Notes: generated from the letters alone by a model not told the origin. Positions 1 through 7,668 are shown, numbered from the stretch's first letter. The stretch is DNA of 7,745 bases from an uncultured Bacilli bacterium (GCA_944372315.1 CALVYX010000028.1:1-7745), one strand, 5' to 3'. Program-made: numbers and translations.

Positions 1-2130
1 TGATATTTCACTATTGTGATTGTTATCTATTCTTTTATCTTCAAAACCTACTCTATCAAATTCTTGTTTAATAGGTTCTCTTATAATTGATTGTTGTTTC
101 TCATGATTTAAGTCATTGTTGATGGAAGTATTAACATTAGAATTATCCTTTGGAGGTACTGATGGTTTATTAATTTCTGGTGCCTTTGCTTTTTTCTCCT
201 CTTCTTCAATCTCAGCAATTTTAGCATCAATCTTTTTAATAAGTTCATCCATGTTAATATCTGGTCCCTGCATATTTCTAAGTGTTGGATTTGATGGTTG
301 ATGAGATGAAAAACCACTATTTTGATTAGACATAGGTGGCATACCAGGATAAGCACTATTCATATTTGGCATCATCCCACCAGTTGGATTAGGACTTCCT
401 CCATTAGCCATCATTTCTTTGATTTTTTGTTGTCTTTTTTCTTTGACAAATTCTCTTACATCAAATACGGCAACTGGTTTTTTCTCACGCTCAGGATATT
501 CGATAGGTCCATATTTTCTACCCCAATCTATTTTAAAATCTGGAGTAAACGATGTTTTAAATGGTTGCATACGCATTCTTAATACAATCTGATCGAATTG
601 CTTCATACGTTGTAAATCACTTACTGTTACTAATGGGGTTGATGCTGTTTTATCATCTTTTTTAGATTTTACTTCACCACATAACTTACTAATTTCTTCT
701 AGTGCTGCTAACTCAGTTGAAATCAAATAAATTAAGTTACCACAGTTACCTTTAATAGTTTCAGCATTATCTGCTCCATATACTTGTTTTAACTGGGCAA
801 AATTTTGAATAATCATTGTAAATCTTATTTGTCTAGAACGAGCAGCTGTAATCATAGTAGTTACATCTTTTAACGGTGGCATATTAGCAAACTCATCCAA
901 TAAGAAATTAGTTCTACATGGTAATTTACCCCCATTAGATTGTGCTACATCAATTAATGTTTCATAACATTGTTTTACAAATATAGTAGCAAGCGAGTGA
1001 TATGTTTTCTTTTCATCTTGAATAATGATAAATACCGCTGTTTTCTCTTTACCAATGGAATTCATATCAAAATCACTATAGGAAAGCATTTCTGATAAAT
1101 TTTCACGAGATGAAAATAATTTTATTTTTTGCTTAAATACAGCGATAATACTTCCTTTAGTTTCATTAGGTGCCATAATAGTTCCACTAGCATTAATGTA
1201 AGCAGCGCTATTAGGATCTTTTAAATTGAAATATTCTTTAACATAAGTAGATGCCCCACATTTTTCTTCACCAACGGTAGTTGTTAAACTAATGCTATTA
1301 ATATTAATTTTGTCTTCTGTTGTATCTTCAAACATTCCAAGTGCTAATCCAGAAAAATAGTCAGCGGAGGTTTTCTCCCAGAAAGGATCGGCATTTCCAT
1401 TATTTTCTTCATATAGAATATTAAGTGCTAAGTCATCTAATAACTCAATTGCTTTATCTTGATTACCGCTTTTATATAATCGATATGGTAATGTTAATGG
1501 ATTCCATGCATTACCTTTTTGTGGATTACGGAAATTAAGCAAAATTATATTATATCCTTTTGCTTTTAACATACTACCGGTTTTCTCAAATAATTCACCT
1601 TTAGGGTCAGTACAAATGATTGATTCACCTTTTTTAGCAAGGATTTTAATAGTAGGTAAAATAGTACTTACTGTTTTACCACTACCAGTAGCACCTATTA
1701 CAAGGTTATGATATTCACCATCATCAACCCAAAGTTCACCGTTTTTACTGATAAGAGGAATTCCCGCATAATCACTTTTTTCATCGGTAGGATGAACACA
1801 TTTTAAAACTTTTTTCATTTCTTTTTCTTTAGCCCATCTACTGTATCCTTTATCTTTTTTATTTAAAGTCAATCCTACTCCTTCTTCTCTTTCAAAAAAG
1901 TATGAAGATACACTCATAAATAATGCACCTAGTGCAATAAGATAAAAAACTATTGTTTTAAAAATATTATCGGGTTCAAAAGCTGGAAAAGGATTTAAAC
2001 CAGCAAATCTTCCTTCAGTTGCTAATGTTGGTAAATTAATTATTCCAAGAGCAATAACATATAAAAGAAAAATTGCAAAGACTACAAATATTAATACATC
2101 TTGTGGTTCAGCTCTAAATCTTAATTTCAT
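1..2130 (-). CDS. virD4-like: VirD4/TraG-family type IV coupling protein (3' end beyond window)
   Basis: Reading from ATG at 2130, this frame stays open for 710 codons to the left edge, so the C-terminus is missing. The start has AAGAAGG (2140-2146) nine bases upstream. Seen: two hydrophobic spans near residues 11-30 and 55-75, then a cytoplasmic ATPase with Walker A GATGSGKT (146-153), DPKGEL (175-180), Walker B FLLDEFAN (409-416) and a downstream MIIQNFAQL segment with Gln442. This order is typical of VirD4/TraG/TrsK coupling proteins, membrane hexamers that recruit the relaxase-DNA complex to the conjugation channel. The region between the Walker motifs should hold the all-alpha substrate-recognition domain. 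Beyond about residue 570 comes a Gly/Pro/Asn/Met-rich stretch (577-625), an acidic/basic helix likely to form a coiled coil (626-650), then a polar Asn-rich tail. This tail lies outside the conserved core and may bind a partner or substrate. It is the last gene of the operon visible here, 48 bp after the preceding gene. Family assignment is very secure; tail function is unknown. Confidence 0.95.
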   Translation of the reverse strand, partial: MKLRFRAEPQDVLIFVVFAIFLLYVIALGIINLPTLATEGRFAGLNPFPAFEPDNIFKTIVFYLIALGALFMSVSSYFFEREEGVGLTLNKKDKGYSRWAKEKEMKKVLKCVHPTDEKSDYAGIPLISKNGELWVDDGEYHNLVIGATGSGKTVSTILPTIKILAKKGESIICTDPKGELFEKTGSMLKAKGYNIILLNFRNPQKGNAWNPLTLPYRLYKSGNQDKAIELLDDLALNILYEENNGNADPFWEKTSADYFSGLALGMFEDTTEDKININSISLTTTVGEEKCGASTYVKEYFNLKDPNSAAYINASGTIMAPNETKGSIIAVFKQKIKLFSSRENLSEMLSYSDFDMNSIGKEKTAVFIIIQDEKKTYHSLATIFVKQCYETLIDVAQSNGGKLPCRTNFLLDEFANMPPLKDVTTMITAARSRQIRFTMIIQNFAQLKQVYGADNAETIKGNCGNLIYLISTELAALEEISKLCGEVKSKKDDKTASTPLVTVSDLQRMKQFDQIVLRMRMQPFKTSFTPDFKIDWGRKYGPIEYPEREKKPVAVFDVREFVKEKRQQKIKEMMANGGSPNPTGGMMPNMNSAYPGMPPMSNQNSGFSSHQPSNPTLRNMQGPDINMDELIKKIDAKIAEIEEEEKKAKAPEINKPSVPPKDNSNVNTSINNDLNHEKQQSIIREPIKQEFDRVGFEDKRIDNNHNSEIS

Positions 2131-2178
2131 ATTATTATTCCTTCTTTCAGTAAATTACTAAATTTATTTTACAATATT

Positions 2179-2676
2179 TTATTCAAAAATACTAGTTATT
2201 TCATTATCAAAATCTAATGCTACATTATAAACTAAAATTGCTTTAGCAGTAAACGTATATTTATTATTATATTGATCTAATAAAATATATTGATCACTAC
2301 CATCGAAATTTTGAACAGCATATTGTTCTATTACAGCAGTACGTATTTGATCTATATTATTATCTCTAAAAATTTCGAAATCTGAATAAGATTCAAATCT
2401 TTCTTTAGTTTCATAATTTAATAGATCATAAGCTTCTCTTGGTGATGAAATCATTTTACTTTTAAAATCAACAAAATATCTTTGAATTAACATTTCAGTA
2501 GTAACGTTTATTACTTGAAATTCATTATACTCATATTTTTCTTTTAACTCATTTGTTACATTAAACTTATCATTTCCTTCATCAATAAAAAATCCTTTAA
2601 CCAAAAACGCTCCTACTCCAACGATTAATACAGTTATAATACAAATGGTAACTTGTTTTACTAAACTAGATTTCAT
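2179..2676 (-). CDS. VirB8-like (NTF2-fold) membrane protein, second of a pair
   Basis: A 165-aa protein beginning MKSSLVKQ. This ATG is chosen because GGAGGT (2685-2690) lies eight bases upstream; an in-frame ATG at 2730 would add 18 residues but has no ribosome binding site and lies deep inside the previous gene. Residues 8-30 form one hydrophobic span with a basic N-terminus, so the remainder should be outside the membrane. Residues about 53-160 have a helix-then-strands pattern (RYFVDF, AYDLLNYETKERF, then beta-like TFTAKAILVYNVAL) that fits the NTF2-like fold of Gram-positive VirB8 homologues such as TcpC, TraM and TraH. Those proteins form part of the transfer-channel scaffold. The gene overlaps the previous small gene by 11 bp, implying coupled translation, and precedes the coupling-protein gene. 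The fold call rests on pattern and context, since VirB8 homologues are poorly conserved in sequence; a channel subunit of another fold is possible. Confidence 0.7.
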   Translation of the reverse strand: MKSSLVKQVTICIITVLIVGVGAFLVKGFFIDEGNDKFNVTNELKEKYEYNEFQVINVTTEMLIQRYFVDFKSKMISSPREAYDLLNYETKERFESYSDFEIFRDNNIDQIRTAVIEQYAVQNFDGSDQYILLDQYNNKYTFTAKAILVYNVALDFDNEITSIFE

Positions 2677-3172
2677 CAAAATATACCTCCACTTCACTAG
2701 GTATAACAGAATATGTATTGTTATCAACATTTAATTTAACTATTAATCCATATTCTATTTGTTCATTTGAAAAACCATCATCATTAAAAGATTCTGCTAT
2801 TAAATTTCCTTTAACGTAATAAGTACGTTTATCTTTTTTATCTTGAAGCATTTTTTGAGCAGTAAAAGAATAATTACCAGATAACTTTATGTTATTTGCT
2901 AAAACATTACTAATTGTTATTCTATTATCTTCTTTATATTTATCATCAATTACGTTGTATAAAGCTGTACTATCCTTAGCTACTATTAATCCTACATATT
3001 TATTCACACAACTTTCTACAGTAAAAAAAATATTAGCATTAGTCACATACTCTACTTCTATTTTTTCTTCCGCTAGACTATTTTGATATAACGAGAAAGC
3101 AAATAATCCACAAAAAATAAGAAGCGAAAATATTATTACTACTAGAAAAATTTTAAATGACGTTTTATCCAT
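2666..3172 (-). CDS. VirB8-like (NTF2-fold) membrane protein, first of a pair
   Basis: A 168-aa protein with start ATG at 3172, preceded by GAAGGGTGAT, and 23 bp after the wall-hydrolase stop. A short basic N-terminus is followed by one strongly hydrophobic span (residues 8-29), then an extracytoplasmic domain. Cys21 inside the span is preceded by Phe, so it does not make a proper lipobox and the segment is more likely an uncleaved anchor. Residues about 45-165 begin with helices containing CVNKYVGLIVAKD and ALYNVIDDKYK, followed by alternating strands (YYVKGNLIAES, YGLIVKLNV, YSVIPSEVEVYF). This matches the NTF2-like layout of VirB8-type scaffold proteins and parallels the next gene in size and topology. 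In pIP501 the small VirB8-like TraH likewise sits downstream of the wall hydrolase. The stop TAG lies 11 bp inside the next gene. Membrane topology is clear; the VirB8-like role is inferred from layout and synteny. Confidence 0.68.
   Translation of the reverse strand: MDKTSFKIFLVVIIFSLLIFCGLFAFSLYQNSLAEEKIEVEYVTNANIFFTVESCVNKYVGLIVAKDSTALYNVIDDKYKEDNRITISNVLANNIKLSGNYSFTAQKMLQDKKDKRTYYVKGNLIAESFNDDGFSNEQIEYGLIVKLNVDNNTYSVIPSEVEVYFDEI
2685..2690 (-). promoter_or_regulatory. Ribosome binding site deciding the start at 2676
   Basis: GGAGGT on the minus strand, eight bases before ATG 2676. It lies inside the end of the previous gene and supports the 165-aa start over the in-frame ATG at 2730, which has only AT-rich sequence upstream. 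Confidence 0.85.
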
Positions 3173-3195
3173 AAAATCACCCTTCTTTTATTCTT

Positions 3196-5292
3196 TTACC
3201 AGCTGGAAAGATCATAATATTTGATAGGATCACCTTTTCTCCAGCTTAATGGATCATATTTATAATCTCCTTCTAAGAATAATTCATATTCTTCTGCTCG
3301 TCTTACTTTTAGCCCATAAACTTCTTGGAATACTCCATTAATGGTAGCATTTTTACATTGACTCATTTTATTCCATAAGGCTCTGGAGTCTCCTTCAGAT
3401 CCATATGCTTCTAAAACATCATCCGCCCATCCAGGGCCACAATTATACATCAAACTTAAAATTGCATCATCTTGATATTTAGTAAGTGTAATATTTCGAT
3501 TGGCTTTTTCATTTGCTAATATATTTCTTGATCCTGCCATATATTGATTAAACATTTTATCGACGATTTGCATAGGAACTCTACTTCCGGCAGTAACCGG
3601 TGTATTATAGATGTCAGTATATAATTGAGTTCCACTTGAATTAACAATAACAATACCATATCCAACGGTTAACACGCCATCTCCTCCATCGTATACAACA
3701 TAGTTATTTCCATCGACATATTCACCACTTACTCCACCTTCCATGGTTTTGATCCATTCAATAAAAATATCAGAAGAGGGTCTTGGATTGTCTGGATCAA
3801 CATATAACTCTGGGTCAACTTTAAATAAAGACGAATTTCCACCTATACGAATTTCAAAGTGTAAGTGAGGTCCAGTTGAATTACCACTATTACCCATTTT
3901 GGCAATTACTTGCCCTTGTTCTACTGTATCTCCAGCCATAACCGTAACAGTATCTTGTGACAAGTGAGCATATAATGTATATTCCCCACCACCATGATCA
4001 ATAATAACATAGTTACCATAGCCACCACCATCACGATTTCCTAAGTATCCATTATTAGGATAACTAGTTTGACTTTTACTAGTTGGATAAACAACAGTAC
4101 CGCTACGAGAGGCAATAATATTAACACGATTTAATGCATTACTAGCTGAAATATCTAACGCACCATGTCCTCCTTGGTGAACAGAATCATTTCCTGCAAA
4201 TGTTGCTGTAATAACCGTTGGTGTTGGATCTCCACTAGCAAATAATTTTCCATTTTCAATTGTGGTTGTATCACTACCTATTGGCCACCAATAACCACTT
4301 CCAACACTATACATACCAAATAAGTCATCACTATCAGCTACTTGTAATAAACTTTCATAATATAAGTATATTTCTTGAATAATCTCATCGATCTTCTCAT
4401 CGTTTTCTCCATTATTAGAGTCAGGATTTACCATATATTCATTATAGAAATTAAATATGAAACCTTCATCAATTAAATTCCAATAATAAGTACTTCCACT
4501 ATTATCATCATCAATATTACCTAGTTCAGTAGATAAAGAATAACTTTCGCCTTCCATCTCTTCATCTACACATTTATAATTAGCTTCTACTGATATACCA
4601 TCATTACTAGCTATTTCGCGCATAGTATCTGATTTATAATTACATTTTTTGGTAGTCATTATTTGATATTGAGCTAATATTGGTACTTGGCTCTTTAAAT
4701 AATCCATATTTTGAACAATAGTATCTCCTTCACTATCTATATCTTCTACATCATTATATCCTACTAAAGTCGCTAATATCAATACTCCATCAATGTCTAC
4801 CTTTCCACTGTAAGTAGACATAACACTAGCTATTTCTTTACGTAAATCTTCGTATACATCTTCACCACTACCACGACCACCAATAGTGTCTTTACTAAAA
4901 ATCATAATGAAAAATAGTAAGATAATCAAAACTGGTGCAGCAATTATTGCAATATTTCTTAAAATTGTTTTATTAGCAATAACTTTTACTACATTAGTAA
5001 CTCCTTCTCTAACAGTAGAAGAAGAAGCTGCAGAATCTAAAGCTTCCCTACCAGTTTCAGTCTCTAATATTTTTTCGGTCACTGCTTTAGGTACTCCAAA
5101 ACTCTGGGCACCTGTTTTTACACCTTCTTTTATAGCATTTCTTTTCATTCTATTTTTTATAGCTTGTCCTGATGCTATATTGTTTTTAAATTGATTTTTT
5201 CTAGGATCAAAAGAAGGTGATGAAGAAGCAGCTCGATTCAATTTACCATTATTATTAAAACCATTATTTGGATTATTTGAATTATCAGCCAT
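3196..5292 (-). CDS. Membrane-anchored bifunctional peptidoglycan hydrolase (M23 peptidase + GH24-like lysozyme), T4SS VirB1-type role
   Basis: A 698-aa protein; ATG at 5292 has AGGTGGTGA just upstream. Residues 1-45 are Asn/Ser-rich and 46-112 are basic and probably cytoplasmic. One membrane span (about 113-133) follows, so the rest faces the cell wall. Residues 136-330 form a linker region with no recognised domain, with a Cys pair (217, 241) that could form a disulfide. An M23 (LytM-type) endopeptidase covers about 360-500 with the zinc and active-site motifs HGALD (His376, Asp380), YAH (His443) and HLH (476-478) intact. A GH24-like lysozyme covers about 508-675: EGG (Glu518), LTVGYG (Thr542), a Gln/Asp-Ala helix near 606-617, and the GL..RR..E signature at 660-668. 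It should cut both the peptide and glycan strands of peptidoglycan, locally opening the wall for the channel, like TraG of pIP501, Orf14 of Tn916 or PrgK of pCF10, although those use other catalytic domain combinations. It lies between virB4 and the VirB8-like genes, 34 bp after virB4. Confidence 0.92.
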   Translation of the reverse strand: MADNSNNPNNGFNNNGKLNRAASSSPSFDPRKNQFKNNIASGQAIKNRMKRNAIKEGVKTGAQSFGVPKAVTEKILETETGREALDSAASSSTVREGVTNVVKVIANKTILRNIAIIAAPVLIILLFFIMIFSKDTIGGRGSGEDVYEDLRKEIASVMSTYSGKVDIDGVLILATLVGYNDVEDIDSEGDTIVQNMDYLKSQVPILAQYQIMTTKKCNYKSDTMREIASNDGISVEANYKCVDEEMEGESYSLSTELGNIDDDNSGSTYYWNLIDEGFIFNFYNEYMVNPDSNNGENDEKIDEIIQEIYLYYESLLQVADSDDLFGMYSVGSGYWWPIGSDTTTIENGKLFASGDPTPTVITATFAGNDSVHQGGHGALDISASNALNRVNIIASRSGTVVYPTSKSQTSYPNNGYLGNRDGGGYGNYVIIDHGGGEYTLYAHLSQDTVTVMAGDTVEQGQVIAKMGNSGNSTGPHLHFEIRIGGNSSLFKVDPELYVDPDNPRPSSDIFIEWIKTMEGGVSGEYVDGNNYVVYDGGDGVLTVGYGIVIVNSSGTQLYTDIYNTPVTAGSRVPMQIVDKMFNQYMAGSRNILANEKANRNITLTKYQDDAILSLMYNCGPGWADDVLEAYGSEGDSRALWNKMSQCKNATINGVFQEVYGLKVRRAEEYELFLEGDYKYDPLSWRKGDPIKYYDLSSW

Positions 5293-5326
5293 TTTATCAC
5301 CACCTACTTAAACTAATTTTATTAAA

Positions 5327-7120
5327 TTATAGTCCTCCTCCACTACCAAATGATGCTAATTCTTCTGGAGTTACAATAATATTTATTCTCATACGACGAT
5401 GTCCACAAACGAATAATGCTTCTCCTTGTGAATAACGTTTAATACTTTCTTTCTCATTATCATTTAAATCTACAAGCTTAGATAGATCTTCAGCCGCTTG
5501 TTTCTTTAATCCCATGATTATATAGTAAGAAGCATTATCGAATATTGCTTTACCTTGAGTAATAACACTAGGAGTTGCAAAATCACTAGGTTGTTGAGTA
5601 ATAATAATTGAACCTGTGTTATATTTACGAGCACGTCTTTGTACTTGTGCTAAGAAGTCAGCTCCAAGAGAGTTATTATCACCTAATAACACGTGTGCTT
5701 CATCTACCATTAATATAGTATCTAAATCACGATTTAAACAAAGTCCCCAAGCATACTTTAAGATATTAAAGAATAAAGCATTTCTAATATTTGCTTCCGC
5801 ATTCATTAATTCTTTAATATTAAATGTAATAAAATCACTATCATGAGTTATTGTTGTATGTCCATCAAAATAATATTTTAAATCATTGGTTAATGGTCTA
5901 ATTTTTAACTCAAGACGTTCCATAATATCTTTTTCATGAGTATGATCAGCCATTGCCATAAGACGTCCTTTAATAGTTGCATATACATCACTAAATGTTG
6001 GATAATCTTTAGCTGTAAAGTTATAGAAGTCCTTATCAAAATCGATTCCAAAACGACGATAGGTATCTTGTACTACTTCACTAAACAATGTTAAAACATC
6101 TTCTTCAATTGAAGGATCATAATATTTCATAAAAGCTTTTAAGAATTGTAACGTTCTAGTTAATACTGTATAACCCAATCCTTGTTTAATTTCATCTTCA
6201 TCAGCATCTATTACTATTTGAAGTGGATTGATCATACCATATTCTCCACCTTTACCAAGGTCGATAGTATCTCCACCAAAAGCTTTCGTCATATCTTCAA
6301 GCTCGTTTTCAGGGTCAATTGCAACAATTTGACAACCATTACGAATATGACCACGAAGTAATAACTTAGCCGCTGTTGATTTACCAGAACCAGAAGTTCC
6401 CAATAAAATCAAGTTAGCATTATTTCTATTATTTTCTTTTTTAATTTTGTATAAGAATTGATTGAATAAAATTACACCACCTGAGAAATCAACTCCTAAT
6501 AAAGTAGATAATCCAGGGTCTTTAATACTATCAAAGATAAATGGATACATAGCAGCCATAGTAATAGAAGGAATTGGAGTTCCAATACGATCTTCTATAT
6601 CTTGTTTTGGGAAAATTGGTATTATAGATTTCAATACCTTTTCTTGCTCAAAACGTAAAGCTACTGCTTTTAATTCCATAGCATCTAAATAGTTTTTAAC
6701 ATTTGTTTTCTTTAACTCTAAATCTTCTTTAGTATCCGCTGTAATCATAATATGCATTTGGAAATCAAAAATTTTTGCTTGACTTCCTGCTAACATTGTT
6801 ACGAAATATTCAAGTGATTCATAATCCAATCGAATTCTCTCTTGAATTGTACGATCTTTTTCTTCTTGATATCTAGTTTTTAATTCAGCAATTTGCTTAT
6901 TTAACATTTTAGAAATTGTTGAAAATGGAACTGGGATATGTTTGATAACCACTTTAATACCAGGCATAGTAGTAAGTGTAGATAAATAACCAGGTGCTAT
7001 AAACTTAGGATAAGATATTACTGTTAAAATTGTTGCATATTTATCACTTACAAAGAAATCACTATATCCAAAACTAAGTCCTTTAGGAGCTATTTGTGAT
7101 TTAAAATTCATTGTACTCAT
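5327..7120 (-). CDS. virB4-like: VirB4-family T4SS ATPase (middle and C-terminal domains)
   Basis: A 597-aa protein; ATG at 7120 overlaps the stop of the preceding gene (ATGA) and has GGTGGTGG (7125-7132) upstream. Residues about 30-170 correspond to the CagE/TrbE/VirB4 middle region (YPKF, HIPVPFSTI, a long basic/acidic helix 70-105, and MITADTKEDLE). The ATPase domain follows with Walker A GTSGSGKST (241-249), DPENE (269-273), Walker B ILMVDEAH (469-476), an RRARKYNTG segment (495-503) and the ITQQPSDF sensor-like motif (507-514). VirB4 proteins energise assembly of the type IV channel at the inner face of the membrane. Full-length Firmicutes relatives such as PrgJ are near 800 aa. This protein lacks the usual N-terminal domain, which seems to be encoded by the gene just upstream (183 + 597 = 780 aa). 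All catalytic motifs are intact, so it is expected to be active. Confidence 0.95.
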   Translation of the reverse strand: MSTMNFKSQIAPKGLSFGYSDFFVSDKYATILTVISYPKFIAPGYLSTLTTMPGIKVVIKHIPVPFSTISKMLNKQIAELKTRYQEEKDRTIQERIRLDYESLEYFVTMLAGSQAKIFDFQMHIMITADTKEDLELKKTNVKNYLDAMELKAVALRFEQEKVLKSIIPIFPKQDIEDRIGTPIPSITMAAMYPFIFDSIKDPGLSTLLGVDFSGGVILFNQFLYKIKKENNRNNANLILLGTSGSGKSTAAKLLLRGHIRNGCQIVAIDPENELEDMTKAFGGDTIDLGKGGEYGMINPLQIVIDADEDEIKQGLGYTVLTRTLQFLKAFMKYYDPSIEEDVLTLFSEVVQDTYRRFGIDFDKDFYNFTAKDYPTFSDVYATIKGRLMAMADHTHEKDIMERLELKIRPLTNDLKYYFDGHTTITHDSDFITFNIKELMNAEANIRNALFFNILKYAWGLCLNRDLDTILMVDEAHVLLGDNNSLGADFLAQVQRRARKYNTGSIIITQQPSDFATPSVITQGKAIFDNASYYIIMGLKKQAAEDLSKLVDLNDNEKESIKRYSQGEALFVCGHRRMRINIIVTPEELASFGSGGGL

Positions 7121-7668
7121 AGTGCCACCACCGTTCCGAATTCAGTTGTTTGACCACCATTTAAGAAATTATCTAATATAATTCTCAAATCTTCATTACT
7201 AGTTTGACTAGATAATAATCCACAAGCAGATAAAGAATTAATCATCATTCTTATTCTTTTTTGGATTAAATCTAAATTACTTTCTTTAAATAATATGTAA
7301 TACTCTGTATCAACAACATTGTTATTCATAAAACCATTACCTTTTTGAATATCCTCGCTAATCAATTTTCTAATAGCAGGGGAACTATTTTGATTATACA
7401 AAAGTTGTAGTTGTGACATATAAACAGATATATCAACAGGTCTATCGGCAACAATTAACCAGAATTCAAAATCTATTTGATTATAGAAATTTTTTAAATT
7501 CATCAAAACATTAGCCTGTGATTCCTCATCTAGAATAAAAATATTTCTAGGTGCTATTTTTACACCTGTTACTTTCAATTGATTATCTAGGATTATCATA
7601 CCATTAGCAATAGATTGCACTGGTACCCAATCTTCAGTATATTTACTGCTTATCGGTTTCTTCGCCAT
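7117..7668 (-). CDS. Detached N-terminal domain of VirB4 (TraD/TrsD-position protein)
   Basis: A 183-aa soluble protein starting MAKKPISS at ATG 7668; a longer in-frame reading would start at TTG 7713, but the Shine-Dalgarno-like AAAGGTTGGTG (7677-7687) eight bases before the ATG favours the shorter form. The pattern fits the N-terminal domain of VirB4/TraC-type proteins: an entry segment with NGMIILDNQLKVTGVKI (28-44 of the short form), ILDEESQ soon after, an FEFWLIVADRPVDISVY strand and helix, then YYILFKE, and a helical end with ACGL. No P-loop and no membrane span are seen. It ends with TGA inside ATGA, where the VirB4 ATPase gene begins, so the two are probably made in equal amounts and bind each other. 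In pIP501 a small TraD gene likewise precedes the VirB4 gene traE. That it is a split domain is inference from position, size sum and pattern; it could otherwise be an independent T4SS accessory protein. Confidence 0.72.
   Translation of the reverse strand: MAKKPISSKYTEDWVPVQSIANGMIILDNQLKVTGVKIAPRNIFILDEESQANVLMNLKNFYNQIDFEFWLIVADRPVDISVYMSQLQLLYNQNSSPAIRKLISEDIQKGNGFMNNNVVDTEYYILFKESNLDLIQKRIRMMINSLSACGLLSSQTSNEDLRIILDNFLNGGQTTEFGTVVAL

Noticed and set aside
108..582. Short frames on both strands near the left end (108-356 minus, 116-301 plus, 322-582 plus)
   Set aside because: They lie inside the continuous coupling-protein frame, lack ribosome binding sites and have compositions typical of shadow frames of AT-rich genes.
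2143..2160. Small palindrome AGTAAATTACT as a terminator or operator
   Set aside because: Arms of five bases, AT-only stem, no following T-run; expected by chance at this base composition.
2677..2730. Longer start at ATG 2730 for the second VirB8-like gene
   Set aside because: No Shine-Dalgarno sequence upstream; the ATG at 2676 has a perfect GGAGGT at good spacing.
3085..3172. Lipoprotein signal (Cys21) in the first VirB8-like protein
   Set aside because: The residue before Cys is Phe, not Gly/Ala/Ser, and the Cys lies within the hydrophobic span.
2889..6692. Plus-strand frames at 2889-3086, 4886-5194, 5616-5846 and 6462-6692
   Set aside because: All are antisense to strongly supported genes with intact family motifs and have no recognisable domain or start signal.
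7117..7144. Programmed -1 frameshift joining the two VirB4 parts
   Set aside because: The frames are open together for only about eight codons, with no slippery heptamer or evident downstream hairpin; ATGA reinitiation with its own ribosome binding site explains it better.
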